A DNA stretch of 64,000 nt from Planctomycetota bacterium (GTDB lineage Bacteria > Planctomycetota > UBA1135 > GCA-002686595): the NCBI GenBank assembly GCA_016714045.1, contig JADJNY010000009.1, forward strand, positions 186,001 through 250,000, in the 5' to 3' direction. Each line of letters begins with the position of its first letter. The first letter of the stretch is position 1. The notes beneath the pieces are model-generated. The model was not told where the DNA came from, made no database searches, and was given only the letters and a program-made list of their open reading frames with translations. A program made the translations under genes and the position numbers. Positions 1 to 9,178 of this stretch are shown here, in pieces.

Positions 1-498
1 CATGCGCGCAGTGAGTGCGGCCTGGTCGATCGTCGGCGAGTACCCCATGAGGCCGACGAGTCGCTCCTTCGCACCTCGAATCATCTCGGGCGAGTGCGCG
101 TCTTCGACATCCATCGGCAGTCCTCGCACGCCGCGCAGCGAGGTGAGCGCAGCATGGAACCAGTTCTCGAATTCCATTGTGGCCAGCACCACCTCTACAC
201 ATCGATCGGGCCGAGCTCTTCGGGCCCGTCCAAGAAGGTGCGGCGCGAGCTCCTTTGGGCAATCCTCATCCGCATCGAGCAGCACCAGCATTCGGCCATC
301 CGGCCCAACAAGGCTGGCAAGGAGGTCCACGGCTCGCTCCAACTCCCCAGGCAAGACGAGCCTTGAGCGCTTGCCCCGAAGAGGAGGAAGCAACTCGAAG
401 CTCACACCTGCGTGTCGTTCGTACAGCATTCGACGCAGGAGCACGGGCACGGCTTGCACTTCGCCCTGTCCCTCGACGATACAACCGATCCTGATCAT
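1..498 (-). CDS. DUF4276-family TOPRIM-like protein (3' end outside window)
   Basis: The reverse strand encodes a protein beginning MIRIGCIVEGQGEVQAVP and still open at base 1, so the C-terminus is missing. The early Glu motif (VEGQGE, residues 9-14) followed by LVLLDADEDCP around residue 75 resembles the Glu and DxD metal-binding motifs of TOPRIM-like folds. The motifs LLDADEDCP, an E-x-W pair (FENWF) and RGAKERL are typical of DUF4276 proteins as I recall that family. Its ATG overlaps the TGA of the upstream AAA ATPase in an ATGA, so the two are almost certainly co-translated. No biochemical function is established for the family; a nuclease or effector role is inferred from the TOPRIM-like motifs and from analogy with two-gene ATPase-TOPRIM defence systems. 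Confidence 0.8.
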   Translation of the reverse strand, partial: MIRIGCIVEGQGEVQAVPVLLRRMLYERHAGVSFELLPPLRGKRSRLVLPGELERAVDLLASLVGPDGRMLVLLDADEDCPKELAPHLLGRARRARPDRCVEVVLATMEFENWFHAALTSLRGVRGLPMDVEDAHSPEMIRGAKERLVGLMGYSPTIDQAALTARM

Positions 499-1694
499 CC
501 CTCTTGATCGGCCACCCGATCAGACCAGGTTGGCTTTGAATCCCCGCGTCGGAGCGCACCCATTCGTAGCAGCTCCCCCACGCTGTACAGCCTGCGGTTC
601 AGAACGTCTCTCCCAGCCTCGCCGATCGGCCTGATCGTGGTTCTGCCGTTTTCGAAGTCGACCGCGAGGATCTCGTCTGCAGAAATCTCCTTGTCGTCGA
701 GCATCTCTGCGCTGTGCGTGGCGACGAGGATCTGCGCTGTGCGACTCGAGGAACGCACAGCGTCGAGGAGGACGGCCACGGCGCCGGGATGCACGGCGCT
801 CTCGGGCTCTTCAAGGCCCACCAGCCGACTGCGCGGACCTTGACTCTCCTGGATCACTCCGACCAGTAGCGCCAGAATTCTCAGCGTGCCGTCGGACATG
901 TTCCTGGACGAGAACACCGTGGGGAGATCCGACCCCGGCCGTCGTTGTAGGAACTGCACGGTGAACCACTGCGCCTCTTCCGTTCCGACGGGAACACCGT
1001 GAGCCATCAACAGTTCGGGCAGGAGCACCCGCAGGTACTCGTTGATCCGAGCGAAGCGTGCTGGATCCGTGCGCTGCATCTGCTCGAGCACACAACCCAG
1101 GTTACGCCCATCGCTCTCGAGCGCCTCTCCACTGGCTCCGCGAGGAATGGGCTCCCGCATCACCGTGGGATTGGGGTCGTAGAACGACATCGCGCTCAGC
1201 GCTCCGTGGAGGATGCCCGCCTCCTCCCCAAATCGGAGGACGTGCGAGAGCCCCCCTGGGTTCTTCGCGGCCTCGAACCCGATCTGATCCTCGAATTGAC
1301 GGCTCCAAGGCTCCGATCCTCCCTTGCGCTGGATCCATGCGCGCTCGCGCCGAACACGCTCCGTCCGTCCCTCGTTGCAGGCCACTTCCAGTTCGTAGCG
1401 GCACTCGACACCGTCCGCGGCGGTGAACTCGAGCTCGATGGCAAAGCTCTCGACAGGCCGGCGCACGCGTCGGACCACTTCGTTCGCCCCCCCCCGAGCG
1501 CGGAACGCGGAGGGAAGGCCGCCGACCATGAAGTCACGCACGAACCTCAACGCATCGATGAAGTTGCTCTTCCCCGACCCGTTCGGACCGACGAGGAACG
1601 TGAGCGGTCCCAGGCGCACGTCGCACTCCGCGATGCTCTTGTAGTCGCGGAGCACGACGCGTGTGAGGAACGTGCCGTCAGTCCTTGCGCTCAT
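495..1694 (-). CDS. AAA family ATPase (ABC/SMC-like, COG4637 type)
   Basis: A 399-residue ABC-like ATPase. Walker A GPNGSGKS lies at residues 36-43, directly after the KSI motif common to this family. A Walker B-like LVGLEEPESAVHPG sits near residue 300, followed by the switch-histidine motif ILVATHSAEM. This is the layout of AAA15/AAA21 overcoming-lysogenisation-like ATPases without a fused TOPRIM domain; the TOPRIM-like domain is instead the next gene, overlapping by four bases. The start chosen is the ATG at 1694 (MSARTDG); an in-frame start at 1730 adds twelve poorly conserved-looking residues. The product probably senses or loads onto DNA or protein and controls the downstream effector. 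This partnership is an inference from gene order. Confidence 0.85.
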   Translation of the reverse strand: MSARTDGTFLTRVVLRDYKSIAECDVRLGPLTFLVGPNGSGKSNFIDALRFVRDFMVGGLPSAFRARGGANEVVRRVRRPVESFAIELEFTAADGVECRYELEVACNEGRTERVRRERAWIQRKGGSEPWSRQFEDQIGFEAAKNPGGLSHVLRFGEEAGILHGALSAMSFYDPNPTVMREPIPRGASGEALESDGRNLGCVLEQMQRTDPARFARINEYLRVLLPELLMAHGVPVGTEEAQWFTVQFLQRRPGSDLPTVFSSRNMSDGTLRILALLVGVIQESQGPRSRLVGLEEPESAVHPGAVAVLLDAVRSSSRTAQILVATHSAEMLDDKEISADEILAVDFENGRTTIRPIGEAGRDVLNRRLYSVGELLRMGALRRGDSKPTWSDRVADQEG

Positions 1695-1761
1695 CCATGT
1701 CATGCTGCGCGGAGGGGCAAGGCGAGTCAACGATCGGCGGCGCTTGGCGCGCGCCCGCCCC

Positions 1762-4700
1762 CTACAGCGTCGCCCAGATGGGCAGGTTCCCCGCGTGAAC
1801 GAGGTGGTCGAGCCACAGGTTCGACAGCTTCTCCGCCACCGAGTTCGCGCGCAGGCGCTGGTTCAGGTTGTCGAAGTCGACCCGGTCGAGCGGCTGGTCC
1901 TGGTTGAAGCACGAGAACACGGGCGCGATCTCGGCGCCGCTCGCAGGGTCCTTGTGCTTGCAGAGACACTGCGCGCAGATCTCCTTCATCATGCACTGCA
2001 TCGGCGAGTTGATGGAGCCGATCGCGACGTGCCCGGAGCGGAGGTACGGCTTCAAGATCGCGAAACGCGCCTCGCGCACCGCATTCATCATGCGGTCGCT
2101 GCCGATGACGATCATGCGTTCGCACTCGGAGAGCTCGAGCTTGCGCTCGTAGAGCTCGCCCTTCGCGTACGCGACCATCGCCTGCACGACGTTGCCGCGG
2201 AAGTGGCGGTCATAGGGCCGGCTCGGGTCGGGCACGATCTCGGCACCGTTGTCCGTCGACCAGACGATCACGTCGGCGGCCGACTCGATTTCCTCGCGCT
2301 TGAAGAGGTCCTCGCCGCGCCGGAACGCGGCGAAGTAGATCACTTCGCAGCCGCTCGCGCGGAGCGCGCGCCCGATCGAGAACAGCACGGCGTTACCGAG
2401 ACCGCCGCCGCACAGCAGCACCTTCTCGCCGCGCGGGATCTCCGTCGGTGCGCCGGTCGGCCCCATCACGATCACGGGCTCGCCGGGCTTCAAGAGCGCG
2501 CACAGACGCGAGCTCACGCCCATCTCGAGCACGATCATCGAGAGCAGGCCCTTCGCGGGATCGGTCCACGCGCCGGTGAGCGCGATGCCCTCGAGCGCGA
2601 GACGGCTGCCGTCGATGACCTCGGCGGTGCTCTCGAAGTTCTGCAGGCGGTAGAACTGGCCCGGCTGGAAGGAGCGCGCCGCGGCGGGTGCGTGCACGAC
2701 GATCTCGGTGATCGTCGGCGTGAGGCGATTCACCTGGTGGACGCGCGCCTTCCATTCGAAGTCGAGCTTCTGCACGAGCTTCTTCCACTGCGCGCGGCGC
2801 TCCGCGATCGAGCGCGCGTCGCAGGCGACGCTCCCGAGCCGTTCGCGGAACGTCTCGACGACCTGGCGGTGTCCGTCGCGCGCGGAGGCCATCGCCTTCA
2901 CGACGTTGCCCGCGTACGCGGAGTGATTGTCGCCGTAGACCGTGACCGTGTGCTTGCCGTCGGCGTACGACGTGAGGAACGCCGTCCGGTGCTTACCGCG
3001 CGCGCTCGACGCGGGCGCGAGGCCGCTCGGGCCGAGGTCGTGCACCTGAAGAAGCCCTTCTTCGCGTCGATCGCGAACGTGCCGGGCTTTTCCTTCTCGT
3101 ACATCGTGTTCGGCGACGTCCCGGCGGCGACGAGCACCGTGCCGGCGCGCATCTCGACCATCTCGCCGCTGGCGGACCACTTGCCGTCCTCGCCGCGCTT
3201 CTGGCGTTCGAACACGATGCCGCGCACGGCGCCGTGCTTGTCGAGGAGCACTTCGGTCGGTGACAAGTTCTCGACGAACGTGATGCCCTCCTCGAACGCC
3301 TTCTCGATCTCCTCGTGGTTGAGGCGGTAGGCGGGCGAGTCCGTCATCTGCTTGCGGTAGACGAGGCGGACGCCGCCCCAGCCGCGCACGAGCTTCGCGA
3401 GGTCCGGCGCCTCGCCCGAGCGTGCCGCGCGTTCGCGCTCCGCCGCGACGGCGCGGCCGTGCGCGACGAACTCGTCCAAGTGCGCGCGCTCCTCGTCGCT
3501 GAAGAACCGGCGCACTTTCTCCTCGCCGAACTCCTGGCAGAGCGTGTCGTAGCGCCCCGCGGTCTTCTCGACCTGCACGGGGTAGTACGCGAGCGCTTCC
3601 GTCGCCGTGTCGACGCCCGTGAGGCCGCCGCCGATGACGACGACGGGCATGCGCAGCTGCAGGTTTGCGAGCGAGTCCTTCTTGAAGGCCCCCGTGAGCT
3701 GCAGCGCCATCAGGAAGTCGCTCGCCTTGCGCACGCCGCGCGCGAGGTTGTTCTTCATGTCGACGACGGTCGGCTTGCCGGCGCCCGTCGCGATCGCGAC
3801 GTGGTCGAAGCCGAGCTTCCACGCCTCGTCGAGGTCGAGCGTGCCGCCGAAGCGCACGCCGCCCGCGAGCTCGAAGTTCTCGCGGCGCAGGAGCGACAGG
3901 TACGGCAGCGTGAGGAAGTTCTTGTCCCACCGCACGGTGATGCCGTACTCGGACACGCCGCCAAACCCGAGCAGCATGCGCTCGTCGAGCGCGCGCTTGA
4001 TCGTCGCGTACGACGCGAGCGGCACGGGCGGAACTTCCTTGCCCGACGGATCGCGGAAGCCCGTCCAACCGCGCGGGAGCGGCTCGACCTTGAGCCCGTC
4101 GACGCCGACGACGCCGAAACCCTCTTGGCAGAGGTAGTGCGCAAGCGTGTACCCCGCGGGCCCCATGCCGACGACGAGCACGTTGATGCCGTTGTAGGGC
4201 AGCGCGTACGGCCGGCCGACGCGCAACGGATTCCAGCGAGTGAGGAGGAGGTAGAGCTCGGTGCCCCAATCGAGCTCGAGCACCTCGGTGAGCACGTTCG
4301 TCTCGACGTGCGGGATGTTGACCGGCTCCTGCTTCTGGTAGATGCAGGCCTTCATGCAGTCGTTGCAGATGCGGTGACCCGTGCCGGGGCACATCGCGTT
4401 GTCGATCATGACCATCGACAAGGCCGCGAGCGGGTCGCCCTCCGCGAACAGCTGGTGCATCTCGCTGATGCGCTCGTCGAGCGGGCAGCCGGCGAGCTCG
4501 ATCCCGAGCGGGTTCTTCGCGGTGGCGCCCGTCTTCTTGTCGAGGAGGCCGCGCGAGCACGAGTCCTTCTGGCGGTCGTGGCAGAACACGCAGCGGTCGA
4601 CGTGCGCGATCGCGTCGACGACGGTGCCGCGCGTGTCCGTCAGCTTGAAGCCGTCGCGGCGACGGAAGTGCTCGGGCGGGCCCTCGATCGCCTCGGGCAA

Positions 4701-5405
4701 GCCCGGGACCGGCCGCACGGTGTGCACGAGGCCGTGCTCGAAGTCCATGTCGCGCGGCTCGTAGAGCATGCGCCAGTCGGCGAGCGCCGGATCCTTCGCG
4801 TCGCGACGCAGCTTGAAGTCGAGCGCGAGGAACTCGAGCGCCTGCTCCACCGTCTCGGCGCCGCCGGAGGCCGCGCGGTCGCCCATCGGACGATCGAGGA
4901 GCAGCAGCACGCGCCCCGCCCAACGTTCTTCCTCGGTGCGATCGACGCCCGCGAGCATCGGGAGCCGCTCGAGCAAGGCCTGCGCGTCGCGCCGGACGCC
5001 CTCGGCCGTCTGGCCCGCCGTGAGCGCAGCGCCGCGCACCTTCTTCTTCACGAAGCGATCGCGCACCTTGTAGACGGTCTTGCGCTGCTCGAGCCACGCG
5101 CGACGCGCGGCGGTTCCCTTCTCGATCTTGAACAGCTTCGCGATGAAGGCCGCGACGTGCCGCGCGACCTCGATCAGCAGCGTCGATTCCTCGACGTCGG
5201 CCTTCTTCGCCGAACCGTCGCAGTGACCGCGCCAGCGCGCCGCGAGCGCGGCGTCGGCCTGCTCGAGCTCCACCAGGAACGCGCGGTGCAGGTCGGCGAG
5301 CCGCTCGGGCCGGTGCAGGTCGAGGAACGTGAAGGCGTCGACGCCGAGGCGGAGCTCCGCCGTCGTTCCCGTCGGGGTGCCCATCGTGGTGGAGGAAGGT
5401 TCCAT
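1762..5405 (-). CDS. NfnAB-like FAD/NAD(P)/Fe-S oxidoreductase fusion, frameshifted
   Basis: A product of about 1210 residues read from two frames: 5405 to about 3050, then +1 to 1762. The N-terminal 265 residues are unrecognised. They are followed by Cys motifs CVFC (about residue 272), GCPLDERI, MCPGTG and CNDCMKAC, as in GltD/NfnB Fer4 domains. Two Rossmann folds follow (GMGPAGYTLA, then IGGGLTGVD). After the break comes a PyrK/NfnA-like ferredoxin-reductase half: FAD-binding FQPGQFYRLQ, NAD-binding LLCGGGLGN and a C-terminal C-x5-C-x2-C...C cluster (CMMKEICAQC). It is likely a cytoplasmic enzyme moving electrons between NAD(P)H, flavins and Fe-S clusters. The start is the ATG at 5405 (MEPSSTTMG). 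Inserting one C after base 3049 (reverse-strand TTC TTC CAG GTG) restores one frame. Confidence 0.85.
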
Positions 5406-5455
5406 GCGCGTGCGGGGGGGGTGCGGCCGTGGTCCGTGGCGGCGAAAAAAAGGTC

Positions 5456-5471
5456 GCGCAGTGTACTGCGC
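5456..5471 (-). promoter_or_regulatory. 16-bp palindrome over a -10-like element upstream of the Nfn-like gene
   Basis: GCGCAGT-GT-ACTGCGC has perfect 7-bp arms and a 2-bp centre. On the minus strand it contains TACACT (5465 to 5460), a plausible -10 that would give a leader of about 48 nt before the ATG at 5405. A repressor or redox-sensing activator site is an inference; no convincing -35 was seen. Confidence 0.35.
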
Positions 5472-5705
5472 GGACCCGGGGGCTGGGGAGCGGGCGCGGG
5501 CTACGCTTTCGGTCGCAGGGATGAGGGGCGAACAGCGCGTGCGAGCGCGGCGTCGACCGCTCCATCCGGCCTTCGTGCCGACGACCTTGGATTGCTTCGG
5601 TGACCGGGGCCCCAATCGCCAACCGGATGGATGCCGAGCACGTAGGATGAACGGTTCCCGCGCGTTCCCAGGCACAGCCTTTTGAGCCTCTCACCGCTTC
5701 CCCCG

Positions 5706-6936
5706 ATGGCTCCGTTGTTCGCCAGTCTGCTCCTCCTGCTCGCTGGGGCGATCCTGCAGCTCGAGCCAGGCCCCTCCGGCCTGGACACGCCCGCGGTGCG
5801 AGCACGCACCCCGAGCCTTGGCGTCCTCACGATCATTCTCGAACGCGAGTGCTCGGCCTGCCGCGAGTTGAGCGACTTGCTCGAACACGACGGCGAGACA
5901 AGCGCCTGGCTCGCGGAGCGATTCGAGATCGTGCGCCTCGAGAGTCAGCGCGATGCCGAGCGGCTGCGGCAGCTCGACGTCGTGGAGCATCCGACGCTGC
6001 TCGTCGCTACCGCAGACGGCTCTGAACGGGATCGACTGGTCGGCGCGAAGACTGCGTCCATGCTGCGCGTCCAGCTCGAGCGCGTGCTGGCCTTGCCCGC
6101 GGGCGAGGTCCCGGTCCGTGAACGCTTCTCGCGGCGCCCACATGCGCATGAGGAGCGCGGGAACGAGTTGTGGGCTCGCGGCCGGCCCGATGAGGCGGCG
6201 CCGTGCTACCTGCTCGCGCTCCAGGACCCCGTGTGCTGCGCGCGAGCCGATCGCGTCGAGCGCGCGCGGGTCTTGCGCCGCATGTACGAAGCCCAGCGCT
6301 TCTCGGACGGATCGACGTGCTCGCTGCAGGACTGGCGCGAGGCGTGCCTTGAACGGAGGGTCGAGGACTCCGAGCCCAGACGCCGAGGTGTGGGACCTCC
6401 TCGAAGCGACGCGCCTCCTCAACTGGGGTCCGGACGCGTTCGCGGGGTGGGAGCGACTCGCCTCCTTCGGTCAGCTCGACGCACGGGCGCGAACGGCGCT
6501 GTGGCCGATCTGCTGCGCGCGGCTCGTGGAGCTCGGACGCGACGGAGAGCTCCTCGACGCCGCGCAAGATCCGCGTGCGGCGTTGGACCGGCTCGCGCCG
6601 AAGGTCGGCGAGTACGTACGCGCCATGGGCACGCCATCGCTGTGCGGCACCGCCCGGTTGATGCAGCGCCAGGGATCCCTCCCCGAGCTCGAACGGCTCG
6701 CGCCGCTCTACACCGCCGCGCTACGCACGGGCGCGATGGATTGGGTGCGCGCGATCGAGTCCGAGCTCGTGCCGAGCCTCATCCTCGATGCGTATCCGGT
6801 CCTCGTACGCGCCGCGGTCCGCGCCGGCGATCGCGATTATGCGCGGGGCCTGATCGATAGCGCCCGCCGGATGTTCCCGGATGGGCTCCTCACGAAGGAG
6901 CTGTCAGCGCTCGACGCCGAGCTCGCGCGACGCTGA
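5706..6936 (+). CDS. Exported thioredoxin-fold protein with CxxC, frameshifted
   Basis: The start is the ATG at 5706, giving a signal peptide or membrane anchor (MAPLFASLLLLLAGA). A CSAC motif at residues 49-52 (RECSACREL) and the cis-Pro-like VEHPTLL fit a thioredoxin-like fold. The C-terminal half is helical and unrecognised, and may be TPR-like. The frame beginning at 5706 is good to GAG CCC (6372-6377). The continuation PDAEVWDLLEATR lies in the next frame from 6379 and runs to the TGA at 6934-6936, so removing the A at 6378 restores one product of about 409 residues. It is divergent from the Nfn-like oxidoreductase, which may hint at a shared redox role, but this is weak. Confidence 0.65.
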
Positions 6937-6946
6937 GGCGAGAGAT

Positions 6947-7948
6947 TCAGGTCGACTTCGCCGGAACGCTCACGCCCGCGCGGCGCGCGATCTCCCGGGC
7001 GAGCTCCTCGAACGCACGGCGTGCGTCATGGACCGTCGCGGCGTGTCCGCCGATTGCGCCATCCGCCGCCTTGAGGTCGAAGACGGGTTTCCGCGCCTCG
7101 AGGGACATCGGGAGGAGGCTGCGGAAGTGCCGGAGCAAGGCCAGACGCTGCGAGTCGTCGCCTTCGGGCGCCGCGTCACCCAGAAGCTCTTCATGGAATA
7201 CTGTGGGGAAGCGGTCGATCCAACGTTGGTACGCACGCGCCGGTTCATTCGCCTTGCGCGCGGCGTGCTGGAGTACGACGTAGCCGATCGGTCGCATCGC
7301 GCCGCCGGGAAGCGGACTCACTTCGCGCGCCGTTGTGCGCTTGCTGCGCTCGCTCCACCCAGCTCGCCAATCGGCAAGCGTCGGTCCGAGGTTTCGGAGT
7401 CCACGCAGCGAAAACAGGTCCGCGGCGAGCGGCACGACGATGAAGTCGGACGCGACGAGCGCGGCGCGGTTCAGAGCCCCGAGCTGTGGGCCGACGTCGA
7501 GCAGGGCTACATCGGCCTGACGCGCCTCGCCCGCCGCACGGATGACGCGGTAGAACGCGGACATCACTCGGAAGCCGTCGCGGGAGTTGGCGGGGTTGTC
7601 CTCCAAACACTGCGGCCACGCGGCCGCGAGCCGATCCTCGAAACGCGACAGCGCGAGGTCGCCTGCAACCAGACCGATGCCATCGACGACCTCGACGTGC
7701 GGCGCGACCATATCCCCGAGCCGTTCCACGAGTGGTTCGATCGCTCCGTAGATCGTTAGCGGCGTCTTGGGCTCCCACAGCTCCTCGACGCGCCGCTCAG
7801 AGAGGAACGCGGAGGTGAGGTTGGCCTGGGGATCGAGATCTGCGACGACCACGTTCAAGCCGAGATGTTCGAGCATCCAGGCGACGTGGTAGACGAGCGT
7901 CGTCTTGCCGACGCCGCCTTTGTTGTTGAAGAAGGCGATCGTCTTCAC
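6947..7948 (-). CDS. ParA/MinD-type P-loop ATPase
   Basis: A 333-residue protein with the deviant Walker A KGGVGKTT at residues 10-17 (signature Lys near the N-terminus), a DLDPQANLT switch region and DVGPQLG as Walker B-like motif. It starts with GTG at 7948, which overlaps the TGA of the upstream AlbA_2/ATPase gene (GTGA). No ParB gene or parS-like palindrome is visible nearby, so chromosome or plasmid partition is not supported. Its tight coupling to a putative nucleic-acid-binding ATPase suggests a two-gene accessory module. ParA-fold ATPases can also position or regulate partner complexes, and the actual role here is unknown. Confidence 0.85.
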   Translation of the reverse strand: MKTIAFFNNKGGVGKTTLVYHVAWMLEHLGLNVVVADLDPQANLTSAFLSERRVEELWEPKTPLTIYGAIEPLVERLGDMVAPHVEVVDGIGLVAGDLALSRFEDRLAAAWPQCLEDNPANSRDGFRVMSAFYRVIRAAGEARQADVALLDVGPQLGALNRAALVASDFIVVPLAADLFSLRGLRNLGPTLADWRAGWSERSKRTTAREVSPLPGGAMRPIGYVVLQHAARKANEPARAYQRWIDRFPTVFHEELLGDAAPEGDDSQRLALLRHFRSLLPMSLEARKPVFDLKAADGAIGGHAATVHDARRAFEELAREIARRAGVSVPAKST

Positions 7949-9123
7949 GCACGCCTCGGGATGATGACGAGAAACTGCCGCAGTCTGGGCTCGAAGTGCG
8001 GCCCGGGCGATCCGTTGTCGCGCATGGCCTCGAACGTGCGCGGAACGCCGCGCCCGAATCGGTTGACGAAACCCAGTGTCTTCGCCGCCTCGGCCACGAC
8101 TGGATTTCGATATGCGGTTGCGTTCGGAAAGTCCTCCGGACGTATGTCGCCATAGAGGCCGCCCGGGCTGAGCACCTCGATCCGATCCTCGAACCGCTGG
8201 ATGAGAGTCGGCGTGTTCGACTCGTAGTCCCGATGGATAACCGCGTTGAGAAACACCTCGCGCAGCGCCGCCGGTGGATAGGCGTACACGGTCCGCTCGC
8301 GCAGCACCGATTCCTCGATGAGCTTCGGCTCCGAAAGCTCTTCGGCGAGCACCTTCAAGCTGTGGAGCACGGTGAAGAGGTCACCGGTGAACACGCGCTC
8401 GCCGAGGACGTCGCTCCCCGCATTCCGACCTTGGTAGGTCACGTATTGGACCGCCGCTCCGGGCAGGAAGAACCGCGGGTCCTTACCGAACAACAAGACC
8501 CCGGCGTGCGTCGGATGACCCGAACGACGATCCAAGAAACGAAGGGAGGCGAGCTGGTCCTCAATGGGCCGGTGGTTTTCATCGAGGACTTCCTTCGCAA
8601 TGGCCGACTGCCGGTAGGCCTCGAAGAGCTGAAGCACGAGGTCGCCGAGCGCGGCCTCCATGCAGGGGCGGGCATCGAATGTCCGGGCGAGACTGGAGCG
8701 TCGCTCCATGAGGGATCGTTCGTCGGCCTCCGTCGCGCGGGCTCGACGCGGTCCGACACGCACCCAGACGACCGCATTGAATCGGACGGGCGGAGACTCG
8801 TGAGGCCAAACCTCCACGACGGCGACGTCGACGCCTAGCAGGTTTCGTTTCTCCACGTTCATGCGCGGAAGGGGGAGGATCCGACCGTCCTCACGCAAGC
8901 CAGCGAGCGTCTTCAGGAGTTCATCCGTGATGGGTCGGCCCGTCGGCTTCCCCGCATCGTCAACGCCAACGAACAGGTAGCCCGGCTTGCCCGTGTTCGC
9001 GAGGTCGTTTGCGAACGCGCAGATCGCCTCGCCGAACTTCTCGTCCTTCGTGAACGACACGGTCCGTTCGACGCGAGCGGACTCCCCGTCCGCGAGGAGA
9101 GCTTCGAGTTCCCGATCGTTCAT
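7945..9123 (-). CDS. AlbA_2 (Schlafen-like) DNA-binding domain protein with HATPase_c_4
   Basis: A 392-residue protein. Residues 1-130 look like an AlbA_2 domain: EALLADGESARVE..., KFGEAICAFANDLAN, GYLFVGVDDAG, then VAVVEVWPHESPPV. The C-terminal third has GHKL-ATPase motifs of the HATPase_c_4 type (LREVFLNAVIHRDYES, EVLSPGGL, NRFGRGVPRTFEAM). Such proteins are usually annotated as ATP-binding putative transcriptional regulators. The ATG at 9123 (MNDRELEALL) was chosen over an upstream in-frame start. It overlaps the following ParA gene by four bases. No winged-helix domain is evident after the ATPase region. Confidence 0.85.
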   Translation of the reverse strand: MNDRELEALLADGESARVERTVSFTKDEKFGEAICAFANDLANTGKPGYLFVGVDDAGKPTGRPITDELLKTLAGLREDGRILPLPRMNVEKRNLLGVDVAVVEVWPHESPPVRFNAVVWVRVGPRRARATEADERSLMERRSSLARTFDARPCMEAALGDLVLQLFEAYRQSAIAKEVLDENHRPIEDQLASLRFLDRRSGHPTHAGVLLFGKDPRFFLPGAAVQYVTYQGRNAGSDVLGERVFTGDLFTVLHSLKVLAEELSEPKLIEESVLRERTVYAYPPAALREVFLNAVIHRDYESNTPTLIQRFEDRIEVLSPGGLYGDIRPEDFPNATAYRNPVVAEAAKTLGFVNRFGRGVPRTFEAMRDNGSPGPHFEPRLRQFLVIIPRRA

Positions 9124-9178
9124 GCTCGCCCGAGAGTACCCATCGACGCCGCGCCGTGCACCCACCGGCAGGGCACGA

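Noticed and set aside
5409..5417. G-run upstream of the Nfn-like ATG as phase-variable tract
   Set aside because: An 8-base run in a 5' leader of a G+C-rich genome is expected by chance and has no obvious effect on frame.
6947..7948. Chromosome partition gene parA
   Set aside because: No ParB, parS or replication-origin signs; the partner is an AlbA_2 protein.
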